A stretch of DNA of 64,000 nucleotides from Mycobacterium sp. 4858 (GTDB taxonomy: Bacteria; Actinomycetota; Actinomycetes; Mycobacteriales; Mycobacteriaceae), in the NCBI RefSeq assembly GCF_900240975.1, contig NZ_LT968776.1, positions 3,691,216-3,755,215 on the forward strand, given 5' to 3'. This document shows, one piece after another, positions 26,187 through 34,670 of this stretch (the stretch's first letter is position 1; every line of letters starts with the position of its first letter). The position numbers and the translations under genes are program-made. The notes under the pieces were generated by a model, which was not told where the DNA came from, did not search any database, and saw only the letters and a list, made by a program, of their open reading frames with translations.

Positions 26187-27307
26187 GAGAGTCCTTCCGA
26201 ATACGTGGCGCTATACGTTGCGCCCAAGTGGGCCAGCTGCGCCGCGGCGGGGCCGAGCGTCAGCTCGTTGTGCTTGGCCCACAGGAAGTAGCGGTGCAGG
26301 GGATAGGTGACGTCGATGCCGATGCCGCCGTGGACGTGCTGGGCGGTGGCGGCGACGCGCGCGCCGGCCTCGGCGGCCCAGAACTTGGCGATGCGGGCGG
26401 CGCGGTCGGCCGGCCTCCCGTGCGCGATCAGCCACGCCGCGTGCCACGTGGTCCACCGGATCGCCTCGACATCGATGAACGCGTCGGCCATCCGCTGCTG
26501 CACGGCCTGGAAGCTGCCGATGGGCCGGCCGAATTGCTCCCGGCCCGTGGTGTATTCGGCCGCGATCCGCAGGGCCCGCTCCGCGACGCCCAGCTGGACC
26601 GCGCAGAGGGCGACCAGCGCGCGGGAATGCAACGACTCGATCAGGCCCGCCCCGGCCAGCCGGTCGGCGTCGGACACCGTTGCGCCGTCGAGGTATACGT
26701 CGGCGTGCGGTTCGTGGTTGGTGGTCTCCACCGGCCGGATCTCGACGCCGCGGCCGTCGGCCGCCACCAGGAACAGCCCGACCTGCCCGTCCTCCATCGA
26801 CGCCGGGATCAGCACCGTGTCGGCGATCTGGGCGGCCGGAACCAGCTCCTTGGCGCCGTCGAGCCGCCAGTCGCCGCCATCGCGCCGCGCGGTGGTGGCG
26901 GGTGCCGCCGCGTCGGAGCGGCCCGGCTCGGCCAGCCCCGCGGTCAGGATGCGGTGCCCGGCGACGACGCCCGGCAGGAAGCGTTGCCGCTGTTCGGAAT
27001 TGCCGTGCCGAGCGATCGGGTCGGCGCCCAGCACCAGCGTCGCGTACGCGGGCACCGGAGCCACCGCCCAGCCCACCTCGGCCAGCAGCACGCCGAGCTC
27101 GACGAAGCCACCGCCGTTACCGCCGACCGACTCCGGCAGCGCGGTGCCCAGCAGGTCGGCGGCCGCCAGCTCCCTCCACAGGCCGTCGTCGAAGCGGACG
27201 TCACCGGCTTCCAACTCGGCCAGGCGCCCGGGTGCCGCCCGGCGTTCGAAGAGGTCGCGAGCGAGCTTGGAGATGGCCTCCTGCTCTTCGGTGAACGTGA
27301 AGTCCAT
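26183..27307 (-). CDS. Acyl-CoA dehydrogenase subunit (FadE28/ChsE1 type)
   Basis: This 374-aa acyl-CoA dehydrogenase has 'FTEEQEAISKLARDLF' at the N-terminus, 'YTTGREQFGRPIGSFQAVQQ', and 'AAQHVHGGIGIDVTYPLHRYF' at the C-terminal FAD/dimer region. The family resemblance is to FadE28, which pairs with FadE29 in an alpha2-beta2 enzyme that dehydrogenates the three-carbon steroid side-chain CoA. The partner would be the dehydrogenase at 28275-29462. It starts at ATG 27307, 9 bp after the DUF35 gene stop, and overlaps the next MaoC gene. Assignment of heteromer partners is inferred from paralogy. Confidence 0.8.
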   Translation of the reverse strand: MDFTFTEEQEAISKLARDLFERRAAPGRLAELEAGDVRFDDGLWRELAAADLLGTALPESVGGNGGGFVELGVLLAEVGWAVAPVPAYATLVLGADPIARHGNSEQRQRFLPGVVAGHRILTAGLAEPGRSDAAAPATTARRDGGDWRLDGAKELVPAAQIADTVLIPASMEDGQVGLFLVAADGRGVEIRPVETTNHEPHADVYLDGATVSDADRLAGAGLIESLHSRALVALCAVQLGVAERALRIAAEYTTGREQFGRPIGSFQAVQQRMADAFIDVEAIRWTTWHAAWLIAHGRPADRAARIAKFWAAEAGARVAATAQHVHGGIGIDVTYPLHRYFLWAKHNELTLGPAAAQLAHLGATYSATYSEGLS

Positions 27308-27316
27308 GGCCCCCGC

Positions 27317-27715
27317 CTAGTCCGCCGGCCGAAACTGGTGCAGCACCAGGTCGTTATCGAAACCCTGGTAGTACACCTCGACCGGCATCCCCGTTCTCAC
27401 GTCCGCCGGGTCGATGCCGGTCAGGTTGGACACCAGCCTTACGCCCTCCTCGAGTTCCACCAGCGCGACGACGTAGGGATACTCGAAGAACGGAAACTTC
27501 GGTTCGTGCGGCATCACATAGCTGTAGACGGTGCCGCGGCCCGACGACTCCACGGTGTCCCAGTCCAGGGAACGGCAGTGCGGGCACATCGGGCGGGGTG
27601 GGTGGCGCAGCCGTCCGCATCCGCCGCAGCGCTGGATCAGAAGCTTGTTGTCCCGCAACCCGTTCCAGAAGAACTCGGTGTCCTTGGTGATGGCGGGCGC
27701 CAGTCGGGTGGTCAT
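27317..27715 (-). CDS. Stand-alone DUF35 OB-fold/zinc-ribbon protein (ChsH2 C-terminal half type)
   Basis: This 132-aa protein has a rubredoxin-like zinc ribbon near residues 30-50 ('CGGCGRLRHPPRPMCPHC') followed by a DUF35 OB-fold domain ('GRGTVYSYVMPHE', 'VALVELEEGVRLVSNL'). In the cholesterol pathway this domain is fused to the C-terminus of ChsH2 and binds Ltp2 to form the active aldolase. Here it is a separate gene whose ATG (27715) shares one base with the stop of the preceding MaoC gene (TGATG), so the two halves are encoded in the ChsH2 order but split. It should be the partner of the Ltp2-type protein at 24.5-25.7 kb. Confidence 0.85.
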   Translation of the reverse strand: MTTRLAPAITKDTEFFWNGLRDNKLLIQRCGGCGRLRHPPRPMCPHCRSLDWDTVESSGRGTVYSYVMPHEPKFPFFEYPYVVALVELEEGVRLVSNLTGIDPADVRTGMPVEVYYQGFDNDLVLHQFRPAD

Positions 27716-28260
27716 CAGCGCTCCGGTGAGAATCGCAGCACGCGGAATCGTTGCCGCCCCAGAACTTCGCCGTTCTGGTCGGTGTAGGTGGTCAGCCAGG
27801 TCAGGAAGAAGCCGGTGCCCAGCGCCGTCTTCTTCTCTTCGGAGACCGATTCGTACACGGTTGTCGCGCTGATGACGTCGCCGAGGCGCGGGTAGCGTTC
27901 GATCTCGAATTCGGAGTTGGTCGCCACCGTGCTGGTGTAGCCGGCCTCGTCGAGGAACGCCGTTGGGTTGCTTTCGATGACGACCGGCGCGCCACCGCGC
28001 TCGCCGATGCCCTCCAGGATCGGCGAGGGCATGGTCCAGGTCTGCAGCATCACCGGCGGCGACACGATGCCGCCGAACCGCGATTTCTCGGCGAACTCCG
28101 GGTCGAGGTAGACGGGGTTCATGTCGGCCATCGCGTACGCCCAGTGCCGGATCATGGGCTGGTTGACCGGGTCCGGGGCCAGTGAGGGCTTTCCGGTGCC
28201 GCCGGTCGGCCGGCCGACGAGGGCTTTCACCTTGGCGCTGACGGTTTCTGAGTCGGTCAC
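27715..28260 (-). CDS. MaoC-like hydratase, non-catalytic subunit (ChsH2 N-terminal half type)
   Basis: This 181-aa hot-dog protein has the FAS1-like dehydratase N-domain look ('WAYAMADMNPVYLDPEFAE', 'GGIVSPPVMLQTW'). In the usual hydratase motif the histidine is replaced by tyrosine ('NPVYLD'), so it is probably the structural or CoA-binding half of a heteromeric hydratase, with the catalytic dyad on the protein at 25719-26186. This division of labour is what is described for ChsH1-ChsH2. It starts at ATG 28260, 14 bp after the FadE29-like gene, and its stop is fused to the DUF35 start. In M. tuberculosis the two would be one polypeptide. Confidence 0.82.
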   Translation of the reverse strand: MTDSETVSAKVKALVGRPTGGTGKPSLAPDPVNQPMIRHWAYAMADMNPVYLDPEFAEKSRFGGIVSPPVMLQTWTMPSPILEGIGERGGAPVVIESNPTAFLDEAGYTSTVATNSEFEIERYPRLGDVISATTVYESVSEEKKTALGTGFFLTWLTTYTDQNGEVLGRQRFRVLRFSPER

Positions 28261-28274
28261 TTACGGGTGTCCTC

Positions 28275-29462
28275 CTATTGTGCGGTGGCGCGAAGGTCTC
28301 GGGGAGCGCGTGGCATGCCCAATCCCGCCATGGCGATGATGTCACGCTGAATCTCGTTGGCGCCGCCGCCGAAGGTATTGATGACGGCCCATCGGTAGGC
28401 GGTTTCCAGCGCGCCGCGTAGCGGTGCATCGGTGCCCCGGCGTACCCCGTTGTGGTCGAGCACCTCCAGCAGCTGGCGGGCGACCTGCTGGGTCAGCTCG
28501 GTGCCGAACACCTTGGCCGCGGAGGCTTCCCCCATGCTGAGCACGCCTTTGGTCATCGCGGCATTGACCCTCAGGTTGACCAGTTTGTAGGCGGCGACCT
28601 GGGCCTCAACCCGCGCCAGGGCGAGTTGCACCCACGGCTGGTCGATGACGCGCCCACCATCGAGCTCGGTGGCGGCGGCCCACTCCAGGGTCTTCTCGAA
28701 CAGCGGCTCGAGCGCCCCGAGGTTGCCCAGGGCCGCCCGCTCGAAGTTCAACTGGGTGGTGATCAGCTGCCAGCCCTGGTTCTCGCCACCCACCAGCGCG
28801 CTGGCCGGGACCCGCACGTCGTCGTAGAACGTGTAGAAGGTGGAGATGCCCGGCATGGTGTGCAGCGGCTGCCAGGAGAATCCGGGCGACGAGGTGGGCA
28901 CGATCAGGATGGAAATGCCCTTGTGTTTCTTGGCATTCGGATCGGTGCGGGCGGCCAGCCAGATGTAGTCGGCATACGCCGCGCCGCTGGTGAACATCTT
29001 CTGCCCGTTGATGACGTACTCGTCGCCGTCCCGGACCGCGGTGGTGCGCAACGATGCCAGGTCGCTACCCGCCCCGGGCTCGGAGTAGCCGATCGCGAAC
29101 TCGACACTGCCGTCCAGGATCGCGGGCAAGAACCGCTGCTTCTGTTCCTCGGTGCCGCACTGCATGAGCGTCGGCCCCACCGTGTTCAGCGTCACCAGCG
29201 GGATCGGGGCGTTCACCCGCTGCGCCTCCTCGGAGAAGATGAACTGCTCGATCGCCGAGAACCCGCGTCCGCCATACTCTTTGGGCCACCCGACGCCGAG
29301 CAGGTCGGCCGCGGCCAAAGCGCGGATACATTCCCGCACTTCGGGGCCGCCCTCCATGCGTGCGCTGAGGGCAAGGCTACGTTCGGGCGTCATGACGCGT
29401 TCCAGCGCGGCGCGGATCTCGGCGCGCAGCCGCTGCTGCTCGGGGGAGTACTCCAGATCCAT
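28275..29462 (-). CDS. Acyl-CoA dehydrogenase subunit (FadE29/ChsE2 type)
   Basis: This 395-aa flavoprotein follows the FadE29 pattern closely: 'LGVGWPKEYGGRGFSAIEQF', 'FAIGYSEPGAGSDLASLRTT', 'NGQKMFTSGA', 'DYIWLAARTDPNAKKHKGIS' and 'NTFGGGANEIQRDIIA'. It should oxidise an acyl-CoA to the enoyl-CoA, passing electrons to ETF, as a heteromer with the FadE28-like subunit at 26.2-27.3 kb. The start is ATG 29462, only 4 bp after the P450 stop. In the cholesterol operon fadE28 and fadE29 are adjacent; here they are separated by the split chsH2 genes, a rearranged order. Confidence 0.88.
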   Translation of the reverse strand: MDLEYSPEQQRLRAEIRAALERVMTPERSLALSARMEGGPEVRECIRALAAADLLGVGWPKEYGGRGFSAIEQFIFSEEAQRVNAPIPLVTLNTVGPTLMQCGTEEQKQRFLPAILDGSVEFAIGYSEPGAGSDLASLRTTAVRDGDEYVINGQKMFTSGAAYADYIWLAARTDPNAKKHKGISILIVPTSSPGFSWQPLHTMPGISTFYTFYDDVRVPASALVGGENQGWQLITTQLNFERAALGNLGALEPLFEKTLEWAAATELDGGRVIDQPWVQLALARVEAQVAAYKLVNLRVNAAMTKGVLSMGEASAAKVFGTELTQQVARQLLEVLDHNGVRRGTDAPLRGALETAYRWAVINTFGGGANEIQRDIIAMAGLGMPRAPRDLRATAQ

Positions 29463-29466
29463 CGGC

Positions 29467-30681
29467 TCAGGCCCCCAGCCGCACCGGCATGCGCTTGACC
29501 CCGGGCACCATGGTGGCGCGCATCCGGTCCACCGGGCCCACCAGCTCGAGCTTCGGGAAGCGGCGCAGCAGCTCGTCGAACATCACACACGCCTCCAGCC
29601 TGGCCAATTGCGCACCGACACAGGAATGTTCGCCACACCCGAACGCGATGTGCGGATTCGGATGCCGGGTCACCTTGAACTCCTCGGAGTCGGCGCCGAA
29701 GATGTCCTCGTCCCGGTTGGCGGACCCGTAGAGCATCACCACCACGTCGCCCTCGGCGATCCGCTGCCCGCGGATCTCGACGTCGGCGGTCGCGGTGCGC
29801 GCCATGTGCACGACCGGGCTGGTCCACCGCAGCATCTCCTCGACGGCGCCGGGGATCAGCGCCGGATCGTCGACCAGCAGGCGGCATTGGTCGGGGTGGG
29901 CGATCAGCGCCAGCGTGCCCAGCGCGATCAGGTTGCGGGTTGTCTCGTTGCCGGCGACCAGCAGCAGGTAGGCGAAATTGAGCAGGTCCTCGTCGGTCAG
30001 CCGGACACCGTCGATCTCCGCGCCGGCCAGCACCGACAGCAGGTCGTCGCGCGCGTCCACGCGCCGGGCGGCGATCAACTTCTGGAAGTACTCGTACAAC
30101 TGACCCATGGCGACCAACGGGTCCAACTCGATCTCCGGGTCGGCCGTCCCGGTGGCCGCGTCCGACCACGCCCGGAACTGCTCCCAGTCATCGGGCGGGG
30201 CGCCGATCAGCTCGGCGATCATCCGGGTGGGCAGCGGGGCGGCGATTTCATCGGCGAACTCGTGGACGGAATCCGGTTGGACGCCATCGAGGATGCCCCG
30301 CACGATCTCGCGGATCTTGGGCTCCAGCACGGCCACCCGCCGCCGGGTGAACCCGGAGTTGATCAGCTTGCGCAACTGTCGGTGCCGCGGCGGGTCGGTG
30401 AAGATGAGGTTGCCCTCCTGCACCGCGTTGCCCATCTGCGGATCCGGGATGGTGATGCCACGGGTCGAGGTGAACGTGGCCGGGTTGGTCGACACGAAGC
30501 GGATGTCCTCGTACTTGAGCAGGGCCCAGAAGTTGGTGACGTCGTTCCAGCAGACCGGCGCCGTCGCTCGCAGCTCGCGGTACGCCGGGTACGGATCGCC
30601 GGCGTAGAAGTCGGGGGAGTGCAACAGAGCAGCGGGAAAAGTGGTCCGCACGGCGGCCTCCCTGATCAGGCGATCCGACAC
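29467..30681 (-). CDS. Cytochrome P450 monooxygenase
   Basis: This 404-aa soluble bacterial P450 shows the I-helix oxygen motif 'LLVAGNETTRN', the K-helix 'EEMLRW', and the haem-ligand loop 'FGCGEHSCVGAQLAR' with the axial Cys near residue 355. It resembles the CYP125/CYP142-type steroid terminal hydroxylases in overall pattern, but I cannot assign the CYP family. As the first gene of the operon it would add a hydroxyl to start side-chain breakdown, analogous to CYP125 at the head of the cholesterol operon. It starts at GTG 30681, inside a 21-bp inverted repeat. Redox partners are not encoded here; fdxC is far away. Confidence 0.92.
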   Translation of the reverse strand: MSDRLIREAAVRTTFPAALLHSPDFYAGDPYPAYRELRATAPVCWNDVTNFWALLKYEDIRFVSTNPATFTSTRGITIPDPQMGNAVQEGNLIFTDPPRHRQLRKLINSGFTRRRVAVLEPKIREIVRGILDGVQPDSVHEFADEIAAPLPTRMIAELIGAPPDDWEQFRAWSDAATGTADPEIELDPLVAMGQLYEYFQKLIAARRVDARDDLLSVLAGAEIDGVRLTDEDLLNFAYLLLVAGNETTRNLIALGTLALIAHPDQCRLLVDDPALIPGAVEEMLRWTSPVVHMARTATADVEIRGQRIAEGDVVVMLYGSANRDEDIFGADSEEFKVTRHPNPHIAFGCGEHSCVGAQLARLEACVMFDELLRRFPKLELVGPVDRMRATMVPGVKRMPVRLGA

Positions 30682-30697
30682 ATTGACGCGATGTGTC
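30677..30697. promoter_or_regulatory. 21-bp inverted repeat over the P450 start: candidate TetR operator
   Basis: GACACAT (30677-30683) and ATGTGTC (30691-30697) form perfect 7-bp arms around a 7-bp spacer and cover the P450 start codon. A further TGTGTC copy is at 30707-30712. The size and position suit TetR-type repression of the operon. Confidence 0.5.
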
Positions 30698-30708
30698 TTG
30701 CGGCCTTG

Positions 30709-30738
30709 TGTCTACCCCGTGCCGCCCACCCGTGTCAA
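30709..30738 (-). promoter_or_regulatory. Candidate promoter of the P450 operon
   Basis: On the minus strand TTGACA (30738-30733) and TAGACA (30714-30709) are separated by 18 bp. The start of transcription would fall between the promoter and the P450 GTG, so the inverted repeat at 30677-30697 would lie just downstream, where a repressor could block it. Confidence 0.45.
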
Positions 30739-30851
30739 TACCGCTGTGAAACGGCAAAATACCGCGCAATTCGCGTGATTGGTGATTGACGGTGCGGGGG
30801 CATGGGTGTACACCAAGTGGTTAGATGACCGACGTTCGGGTGAGGAAGCGC

Positions 30852-32321
30852 ATGACCGAGCTGCACACTCCGGGAGCTCTTGTCGACACCTATCAGCTCT
30901 ACATCGACGGCAGATGGGTTGAGCCGGAGGACGGTCGCTACGACGACGTCAACCCGGCCACCGAAGAGTCCATCGGCACCGCGCCCGACGCGAGCGTCAC
31001 CCAGGTCGGCGCGGCGATCGGCGCCGCGCGCCGGGCCTTCGATGCCGGGCCCTGGGGGCGCATGGGCCCCGACGAGCGGGCCGGCTGCCTCAACCAGCTG
31101 GGCGAGGCCCTGCTCAGGCACGCCGACGAGATCTTCGCGCTGTCCCAGGTCGAATGGGGCTGCGTGACCAACGAGCGGATGATGCAGATCGACGGCGCCG
31201 GCTACATGTCCATGCACGCCGCCCAGCTCGCCACGCAGCTGGTCGACGAGCCGGTCACCGGGATCGGCGCGGGAACGACGTTGCTGCGCCGCGAGCCGCT
31301 CGGTGTCGTATCGATCCTGACGCCGTGGAACTTCCCGCACTGCCTCAACGTCATGAAGGTGAACAACGCGCTGGCCGCCGGCAACACCGTCGTGCTCAAG
31401 CCCTCACCGCTGACGCCGCTGGCCGGGCTCGCGCTCGCGCGCATCATCGACGAGGAGACCGACATCCCGCCGGGTGTCGTCAACGTCGTCACGCCGTCGG
31501 GCCTCGAGGCCGCCAAGCTGCTCACGACTGATCCGCGCATCGACATGATCAGCTTCACCGGCAGCTCCGCCGTGGGCTGCGAGGTCATGCGGGCCGCGGG
31601 CGATGCCATGAAGCGGCTGTTGCTGGAGTGCGGCGGCAAGTCGGCGAGCATCGTCCTCGACGACACGCAGCTGACCGACGAGATGTTGCGGCAGATGCTG
31701 TTCGATTGCTGCTCGCTGCACGCCGGGCAGGCCTGCATCCTGCACAGCCGGCTGCTGCTGCCCGATTCGTTGCACGACGACGTCGTCGACCGGCTCGTCG
31801 CACTGGCCCGCGACGTCAAGGTCGGCGACCCCACCGACCCGACGGTGCAGATGGGCCCGCTCATCAGCGCAGCGCAACGCGAGCGGGTGCAGGCGCACGT
31901 CGACGGCGCGGTCCGCGACGGCGCGAAGCTGGCCACCGGCGGCGGTCGCCCCGCCGGGCTGGACGTCGGCTACTACGTCGAACCGACGATTCTCACCGGC
32001 GTGCAACCGGATTCGACGATCGCGCAGGAGGAAGTGTTCGGGCCGGTGCTCTCGGTGTTGCGCTACCGCGACGACGACGACGCCGTCGCGATCGCCAACA
32101 ACTCGTGCTACGGGCTCTCCGGCGCCGTCTGGGGCACCGACGTGGACCGGGCCCTCGCGATCGCCCGGCGCATGCGCACGGGCCAGGTCGCCGTCAACGG
32201 GATCGGTCCGGGCGATGCGCCGTTCGGCGGGTTCAAGCTGAGTGGGTTCGGGCGGGAGAGCGGCGGAGTCAGCGGGCTGCACCAGTACATGGAGGTGAAG
32301 GCCATCGGGATCCCGGCATGA
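30852..32321 (+). CDS. NAD(P)-dependent aldehyde dehydrogenase
   Basis: This ~489-aa aldehyde dehydrogenase has the N-terminal 'YIDGRWVEP', the cofactor loop 'FTGSSAVG', the general-base glutamate in 'LLLECGGKSA', the catalytic cysteine in 'LHAGQACILHSR', and 'EEVFGPVLSVL'. It would oxidise an aldehyde to an acid and may complete the P450/alcohol dehydrogenase sequence encoded by the divergent operon. ATG 30852 has GAGGAAG just upstream; ATG 30825 is an in-frame alternative. The stop overlaps the CoA-transferase start (ATGA), suggesting that the acid is passed to that enzyme for CoA activation, which is an inference. Confidence 0.9.
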   Translation: MTELHTPGALVDTYQLYIDGRWVEPEDGRYDDVNPATEESIGTAPDASVTQVGAAIGAARRAFDAGPWGRMGPDERAGCLNQLGEALLRHADEIFALSQVEWGCVTNERMMQIDGAGYMSMHAAQLATQLVDEPVTGIGAGTTLLRREPLGVVSILTPWNFPHCLNVMKVNNALAAGNTVVLKPSPLTPLAGLALARIIDEETDIPPGVVNVVTPSGLEAAKLLTTDPRIDMISFTGSSAVGCEVMRAAGDAMKRLLLECGGKSASIVLDDTQLTDEMLRQMLFDCCSLHAGQACILHSRLLLPDSLHDDVVDRLVALARDVKVGDPTDPTVQMGPLISAAQRERVQAHVDGAVRDGAKLATGGGRPAGLDVGYYVEPTILTGVQPDSTIAQEEVFGPVLSVLRYRDDDDAVAIANNSCYGLSGAVWGTDVDRALAIARRMRTGQVAVNGIGPGDAPFGGFKLSGFGRESGGVSGLHQYMEVKAIGIPA

Positions 32322-34624
32322 CGGGACCCCTCGCCGGGCTCCACGTCGTCGAACTCGCCAGCGAGATCTCAGGCCCTTACGCCGCAAAGCTTTTGGCAGA
32401 CCTCGGCGCCGAGGTCACCAAGGTCGAACCGCCCGCCGGGGATCCGCTGCGCCGGTGGGGCCCATTTCCCGGCGCGGTCGCCGACCCCGAGCGTTCCGGC
32501 CTGTTCCACTACCTCAACGCCGGGAAGTGCGGCGCCACACTGGATTTGGAACGGCCGCGCGACCTGGCGGCCGCCCGCGAGCTGGTCGCGGGGGCGCACG
32601 TGCTCATCGAGGACTTCGCGCCCGGAACGCTGGAACGCTGGGGGATGGGCCCGGGCGACTTGGGCCGGCTGAACCCGAACCTGGTGCTGCTGCGCATCTC
32701 CGGGTTCGGCCAGTGCGGGCCCAGGCGTGCGCGGCCGGCCACGCCCCTGACCGTGCAGGCGGCGTCGGGCTGGGTCAGCGTCCGGGACCCGGGCCGGCCG
32801 CCCGTACAGGTCGGCGCGCGCATCTGCGAGTACGTCGCGGGCGGTTACGGCGCGCTGGGCGCGCTGACCGCGCTGCGACTGCCACCGGCCGGCCGGGTCC
32901 GGGAGGTCGACGTCTCCCAGGCGGAGGCGCTGCTGTCGACGCTGCCCTACCCGATGCTGATGGCGCAGCGGATGAAAGGCCTTGGCCTGCCGGCGAACCT
33001 GCGCTCGGCGCCCATGCTGGGCGTCGTCCGGGCCGCCGACGGCTGGGTGGGCATCAACTGCCTGACGGGCCAGCACTGGCTGGACGTGTGCGCGATGCTC
33101 GGGCTGCCCGAGTACGGCGAGCAGCAGATCGCGATCATGCTGGGCGGCCCGGAGCGCGACGAGTTCTTCGGCAAGGCCGAGCCGCTGCTCGCCCGGCAGA
33201 CTGTCGCCGACATCGTGGAACTCGCCCAGGCGCTGCGCATCCCCGCAGCACCGGTCAACGACGGGGCCACGGTGTTGGAATGTCCGCAGTACACCGAGCG
33301 CGGGTTTTTTGAGCAATCCGGCGGGCCGGGATGGTCGTTCCAGCGGCCCGGCCCGGCGTTTCGCCTCTCGAAAACGCCTGTGGCGCAACCGGGCACACCG
33401 CCCCGGCTGGGCACGCGCCCCGGGCCGTGGGCAGCCGATGCCCGGCCGCTGTCCACAACCGGAGGGCCGCTGCCGTTCTCCGGCTTGCACGTCCTCGACC
33501 TGACCACGTTCTGGGCCGGGGCCTACCTGACCTGCTACCTGGGCGCGTTCGGCGCCGACATCGTCAAGGTCGAGTCGATCCAGCGGCCGGACGGGCACCG
33601 CTACTCCGGCGCCTTCGCCTACGAGGGCGACGACTGGTACGAACGCAGCCCCATCTGGCAGGGCACCAACCTCAACAAGCGGGACCTTACCCTCGACCTG
33701 ACGTCGCCGCGGGGCCTCGACATCGCCCGGCGGCTGGCCGCGGAGGCCGACGTGGTGGTGGAGAACTTCTCACCGCGGGTGGTCGAGCAGTTCGGCCTGG
33801 ACTACGACGCGCTGGTGTCCCTGAACCCCGACGTGATCGCCGTGCGGATGCCCGGATACGGCCTGCAGGGACCGTGGCGCGACTACGTCGGCTGGGCGCT
33901 GAACTTCGAGCAGACCTCGGGAATGTCGGCGGTCACCGGCTACCCCGACGGTCCGCCGTGCAACCCGCAGGGCCCCGCCGATCCGATCGTCGGCGTGCAC
34001 GCGGCGGCGGGGCTGCTGGCGGCCCTCGAGCATCGACTCCGCACGGGGGAGGGCCAGCTGATCGAGGTCGCGCAGATCGAGGTCGCCGCCTGCCTGGCCG
34101 CCGAACCGGTGATCGAGTACTCGATGACCGGCGCCGTGCGCCCGCGGGAGGGCAACCGGCGGCGCGGCTACCTGCAAGGCGTGTACCCGACCGCCGACGA
34201 CGGCGTCTGGGTCGCGCTGTCACTGCCCGACGACGGCCGGCTCGACCACGACGCGTTCGACGAGCTGGTCTCCGCGTGGACCCGCACTCAGGCCGCTGAG
34301 GCGGTCGTGAAAACCCTTCAAACACAGGGTATCCCGGCCGAACAAGTGATCACCGGTGACCGGATGTACGACCGCGGCCTGATCGGCGGCCAGCTCGACG
34401 CGCGCGGCTACTACGAGGAGTTCACGCATCCGATCACCGGGGCGCACCGCTATCCCGGCTGGCCGTTTCGCATCACACCGGGGCCGGTCCGCCACCACCG
34501 CGCCGCCCCGCCGACGCTGGGCCAGCACAACGACGAAGTCCTGCACGGTCTGGGCCTGTCGGCGGGCGAGGTCGCGAGCCTGCGAAGCGAGCGGGTCATC
34601 GGGGAGCGGCCGCTGGGCGCCTGA
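32318..34624 (+). CDS. Double-domain family III CoA-transferase (CaiB/BaiF)
   Basis: This 768-aa protein contains two complete family III CoA-transferase domains in one chain: residues ~1-370 ('LAGLHVVELASEISGPYAAK', 'DLGAEVTKVE') and ~385-768 ('FSGLHVLDLTTFWAGAYLT', 'FGADIVKVES'). Single-domain relatives work as interlocked dimers, so this looks like a fused heterodimer. The strand where the catalytic carboxylate usually lies reads 'REVDVSQAEALL' in the first domain and 'IEVAQIEVAACL' in the second, so the halves may differ in activity. It overlaps the aldehyde dehydrogenase gene by 4 bp and could move CoA between acids of the same pathway. A 778-aa two-domain protein of this kind (Rv1866) exists in M. 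tuberculosis. Confidence 0.88.
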   Translation: MTGPLAGLHVVELASEISGPYAAKLLADLGAEVTKVEPPAGDPLRRWGPFPGAVADPERSGLFHYLNAGKCGATLDLERPRDLAAARELVAGAHVLIEDFAPGTLERWGMGPGDLGRLNPNLVLLRISGFGQCGPRRARPATPLTVQAASGWVSVRDPGRPPVQVGARICEYVAGGYGALGALTALRLPPAGRVREVDVSQAEALLSTLPYPMLMAQRMKGLGLPANLRSAPMLGVVRAADGWVGINCLTGQHWLDVCAMLGLPEYGEQQIAIMLGGPERDEFFGKAEPLLARQTVADIVELAQALRIPAAPVNDGATVLECPQYTERGFFEQSGGPGWSFQRPGPAFRLSKTPVAQPGTPPRLGTRPGPWAADARPLSTTGGPLPFSGLHVLDLTTFWAGAYLTCYLGAFGADIVKVESIQRPDGHRYSGAFAYEGDDWYERSPIWQGTNLNKRDLTLDLTSPRGLDIARRLAAEADVVVENFSPRVVEQFGLDYDALVSLNPDVIAVRMPGYGLQGPWRDYVGWALNFEQTSGMSAVTGYPDGPPCNPQGPADPIVGVHAAAGLLAALEHRLRTGEGQLIEVAQIEVAACLAAEPVIEYSMTGAVRPREGNRRRGYLQGVYPTADDGVWVALSLPDDGRLDHDAFDELVSAWTRTQAAEAVVKTLQTQGIPAEQVITGDRMYDRGLIGGQLDARGYYEEFTHPITGAHRYPGWPFRITPGPVRHHRAAPPTLGQHNDEVLHGLGLSAGEVASLRSERVIGERPLGA

Positions 34625-34670
34625 CCCGTGAGCCTTTGGTAAACGGCCCGTCACATGCAAGGCTGCTGAC

